Shown in pieces: positions 5,364-7,079 of a stretch of DNA of 7,079 nucleotides. The stretch's first letter is position 1, and each line of letters begins with the position of its first letter. Where the stretch lies: assembly GCA_028822885.1 (NCBI GenBank), contig JAPKCP010000175.1, forward strand, positions 1 through 7,079, read 5' to 3'. The stretch is from Yoonia sp. (GTDB lineage Bacteria > Pseudomonadota > Alphaproteobacteria > Rhodobacterales > Rhodobacteraceae). The notes under the pieces were generated by a model. It had not been told where the DNA came from. It made no database searches and was given only the letters and a program-made list of their open reading frames with translations. A program made the position numbers and the translations under genes.

Positions 5364-6631
5364 ATTCCCTGCACCCGTTCAATCTGTGCGCCAACAGCGC
5401 GTAGCTTTTCTTCCACATGCTCATAGCCACGATCAAGGTGATACACGCGGTTCACAATAGTCTCACCCTCAGCGGCCAACCCAGCAAGGATCAACGATAC
5501 CGACGCACGCAAGTCAGTTGCCATTACTGGCGCCCCTTTCATACGAGAGACACCCTTCACCGTCGCTGTACCACCGTGCACGTCGATATTTGCGCCCATG
5601 CGCACCAATTCAGGCGCATGCATAAAACGGTTCTCAAATATCCTTTCTTCAAGCACAGACGTCCCCTCAGCGATACATAACATCGCCATCATCTGTGCCT
5701 GTAGGTCAGTCGGGAACCCCGGGAACGGTTCAGTTATCACGTCCACAGCCTTTGGGCGATCACCACGACGACGTACTTTTAGACCCTTATCGGTCTCACT
5801 CACATCGATTCCAGCAGCATCAAGCTTCTCTGCAAACGCCGCAACAAGCGACATTTTGCCTCCCAGACACTCAACTTCACCACCTGTGAATACGGGTGCC
5901 AGCATGTAGGTGCCCAGCTCAATTCGGTCGGTGACCACTGGATGCGTTGCTGCCCCCAGCCTGTCGACGCCCTGAATTGTAATCGTGTGAGTTCCATCAC
6001 CGTCGATTTGTGCGCCCATCCGACGCAAACAATCTGCTAAATCAATAATCTCAGGCTCACGCGCTGCGTTGTTGATGACAGTTGTGCCCTTAGCCAAAGT
6101 TGCGGCCATCATGATATTCTCAGTTGCCCCAACAGAGGCAAACGGGAAATCAATCACAGCACCCTTCAGACGTCCGCCCATTGCCTTGGCGTGCAAATAT
6201 CCATCACGCAGATCGATCTCAGCGCCCATTTTGGTCAAGCCATCAGTATGAATATCCATCGGACGGGCACCAATCGCACAACCGCCCGGGAGCGACACAA
6301 TCGCATGACCTTCGCGGGCCAAGAGTGGTCCCAGCACAAGGTTTGAAGCACGCATTTTACGCACGATATCGTAGTCAGCGGTGGTATTGATGGTCCCATG
6401 CGTCGACATGACCTGCACCTTACCATCTTGCAAAGCAGTCACCTCAGCCCCCAAAGACTGCAGAAGCTGCGTCATCGTTTTAATGTCAGACAGGCGCGGT
6501 GCATTTGTCAGAGTTAACGGTTCTTCGGACAGCAAAGTGGCTGGCATCAGCGTAAGCGCTGCATTCTTAGCGCCAGCAATCTGAATCTGCCCATTCAGTT
6601 CTGTTCCACCTTTAACAACAATAGAATCCAT
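5360..6631 (-). CDS. murA: UDP-N-acetylglucosamine 1-carboxyvinyltransferase
   Basis: This 423-residue enzyme transfers enolpyruvate from phosphoenolpyruvate to UDP-GlcNAc, the first committed step of peptidoglycan synthesis, in the cytosol. K22-N23 in AGAKNAAL, the active-site C118 in LPGGCAIGARP (so the protein should be fosfomycin-sensitive in principle, unlike Asp variants), R91/R94 in RKMRAS, D309 in FPTDLQAQM and R401 in LDRGYEH are all intact. The length is normal for a bacterial MurA. The ATG at 6631 lies 8 nt after the stop of the 47-codon gene, and AGGCGG overlapping that stop probably serves as ribosome site. DUF2948 follows with a 4-nt overlap. Confidence 0.98.
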   Translation of the reverse strand: MDSIVVKGGTELNGQIQIAGAKNAALTLMPATLLSEEPLTLTNAPRLSDIKTMTQLLQSLGAEVTALQDGKVQVMSTHGTINTTADYDIVRKMRASNLVLGPLLAREGHAIVSLPGGCAIGARPMDIHTDGLTKMGAEIDLRDGYLHAKAMGGRLKGAVIDFPFASVGATENIMMAATLAKGTTVINNAAREPEIIDLADCLRRMGAQIDGDGTHTITIQGVDRLGAATHPVVTDRIELGTYMLAPVFTGGEVECLGGKMSLVAAFAEKLDAAGIDVSETDKGLKVRRRGDRPKAVDVITEPFPGFPTDLQAQMMAMLCIAEGTSVLEERIFENRFMHAPELVRMGANIDVHGGTATVKGVSRMKGAPVMATDLRASVSLILAGLAAEGETIVNRVYHLDRGYEHVEEKLRAVGAQIERVQGI

Positions 6632-6639
6632 TTGCCCGC

Positions 6640-6783
6640 CTACTCTTTCTGCTCTTTATTATGCGCACTCGCACGGGCTTTCGCCTGCGCTTTGCGTTTT
6701 GCCATATTCGCTTTTAATGCCGCCTTCAGCCGGTCTTCGCGGGCTTGCGGTGCTTGGGTTTTTTTGCCTGTGTCTTGCGTCAT
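6640..6783 (-). CDS. Small basic Lys/Ala-rich protein upstream of murA (47 aa)
   Basis: An open frame of 47 codons runs from ATG 6783 to TAG 6640. The product starts MTQDTGKKTQAPQ and continues with a long stretch of charged and alanine residues including RLKAALKANMAKRKAQAKAR, likely one amphipathic or fully charged helix. It has 13 Lys/Arg against 5 Asp/Glu, no Cys, and no membrane segment. An AGGG lies about 6 nt before the start. The gap to murA is 8 nt and the TAG overlaps the likely murA ribosome site, so the two are probably coupled. Short basic ORFs in this place are, from memory, common in Rhodobacteraceae, which supports it as real. Function unknown; nucleic-acid or ribosome binding is possible but only inferred from charge. 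Confidence 0.72.
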   Translation of the reverse strand: MTQDTGKKTQAPQAREDRLKAALKANMAKRKAQAKARASAHNKEQKE

Positions 6784-6865
6784 ACCAACCCTGTTATCAA
6801 GCTACACAAAAAGCGTCCAGTGAGGGCTTGCACCATAAAGCGTTTGCGGCTAATTCCGGCCTCAG

Positions 6866-6915
6866 GTTGCTGCAGTAGCTCAATGGTAGAGCGCGTCATT
6901 GGTAATGGGTAGGTC
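6866..6915 (+). pseudogene. Partial tRNA-Thr(GGU)-like remnant
   Basis: This stretch copies the 5' two thirds of the tRNA-Thr at 7015. The core at 6876-6907 matches 7022-7053 with one difference (CAATGG for CAGTGG), including an intact D stem GCTC/GAGC and the anticodon loop TTGGTAA. The acceptor region carries a 2-nt insertion and one change, the anticodon stem 3' side is TGGGT instead of TGACG, and similarity ends after AGGTC at 6915. No T arm and no 3' acceptor strand follow. It cannot be a working tRNA; it may be a decayed tandem copy, a recombination scar or part of a small RNA. Confidence 0.75.
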
Positions 6916-6945
6916 CACTCCAAATTGATGTGCTCGAACAATGAG

Positions 6946-6986
6946 TTAGTAGGATGCGGAAATTATTAGTAGGGCATTAGTAGGGC
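6946..6986 (+). repeat. Short TTAGTAGG direct repeats
   Basis: TTAGTAGG occurs at 6946-6953, 6966-6973 and 6977-6984. The last two belong to a perfect tandem of the 11-mer ATTAGTAGGGC (6965-6975 and 6976-6986). The spacing is 20 then 11 nt, too irregular for a CRISPR or iteron array. Confidence 0.8.
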
Positions 6987-7012
6987 ATATGCTCTAATGC
7001 CCTTAGTTTTAT
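6971..7012 (+). terminator. Terminator-like 10-bp inverted repeat before tRNA-Thr
   Basis: AGGGCATTAG (6971-6980) is perfectly complementary to CTAATGCCCT (6994-7003), with a 13-nt loop containing GCATATGC. On the plus strand TTAGTTTTAT follows. The same right arm can instead pair with AGGGCAT of the second repeat (6982-6988). It sits only a dozen bases before tRNA-Thr, so it would end any transcript from the tRNA remnant. It also leaves little room for a normal tRNA-Thr promoter. Confidence 0.5.
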
Positions 7013-7014
7013 AG

Positions 7015-7079
7015 GCTGCTGTAGCTCAGTGGTAGAGCGCGTCATTGGTAATGACGAGGTCGGGAGTTCAATTCTCCCT
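7015..7079 (+). tRNA. tRNA-Thr (anticodon GGU), cut by the window end
   Basis: The visible 65 nt fold as acceptor 5' strand GCTGCTG, D stem GCTC/GAGC, anticodon stem CGTCA/TGACG with loop TTGGTAA (anticodon GGU), T stem GGGAG/CTCCC with loop TTCAATT. Only the first base of the 3' acceptor strand lies inside the window. All visible stems are perfect, so this is the functional copy compared with the remnant upstream. Confidence 0.95.

Noticed and set aside
6751..6763. Programmed frameshift at a run of seven A near the start of the 47-codon gene
   Set aside because: A bare homopolymer with no downstream structure or meaningful alternative frame; I see no reason to infer frameshifting.
6828..6856. 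Plus-strand promoter TTGCAC-N17-TAATTC before the tRNA remnant
   Set aside because: Spacing is ideal but the -10 matches consensus at only two of six positions, so it is not supported.
6866..6940. Second functional tRNA-Thr
   Set aside because: There is no T arm or 3' acceptor strand, the anticodon stem is broken and the acceptor region has a 2-nt insertion.
6946..6986. CRISPR-like or iteron repeats
   Set aside because: Only three short 8-11 nt copies with irregular spacing and no cas or rep genes.

Overview
This window looks like ordinary chromosome of an alphaproteobacterium, most likely a marine Rhodobacteraceae (Roseobacter-group) species. The reasons are the protein families (UPF0262, DUF2948, a short RNase E/G-like protein next to maf, infA and yacG), the gene order, moderate GC content by eye, and the style of the tRNA-Phe and tRNA-Thr genes. 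The genus call is inference from remembered family resemblance; no search was run.

All protein genes lie on the minus strand, so the biological order runs from high to low coordinates. Block 1 (6783 to 4869) holds a 47-codon basic small protein not on the usual ORF lists, then murA (first committed step of peptidoglycan synthesis), then a DUF2948 protein. It ends at a 22-bp perfect palindrome and a GC-rich hairpin. Block 2 (4744 to 2480) holds hisD (last two steps of histidine synthesis), a UPF0262 protein and a low-molecular-weight phosphatase-like protein. It ends at a convincing intrinsic terminator near 2423-2445. Block 3 (2199 to 4) holds infA (translation initiation factor IF-1), maf (house-cleaning nucleotide pyrophosphatase), a truncated RNase E/G-type protein, yacG (zinc-finger protein) and finally tRNA-Phe. 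Within blocks, neighbours are joined by ATGA or TGATG overlaps or by gaps of 1-8 nt, which suggests translational coupling.

The right edge carries a plus-strand tRNA-Thr(GGU) cut by the window end. About 146 bp upstream lies a partial, degenerate copy of its 5' two thirds, followed by short TTAGTAGG repeats and a perfect 10-bp inverted repeat with a U-rich tail. This is the most unusual part of the window: it may be a decayed tandem tRNA, an integration or excision scar, or a tRNA-derived small RNA with its own terminator.

Other structure not explained by the genes: the tRNA-Phe leader has 8 nt complementary to the tRNA's own acceptor/D region; the infA leader holds a start-stop AUG-UAG and several inverted repeats; the hisD Shine-Dalgarno sits in a hairpin loop; and the RNase E/G-like protein stops just before the family zinc-link. 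I saw no mobile element, CRISPR array or obvious defence system.
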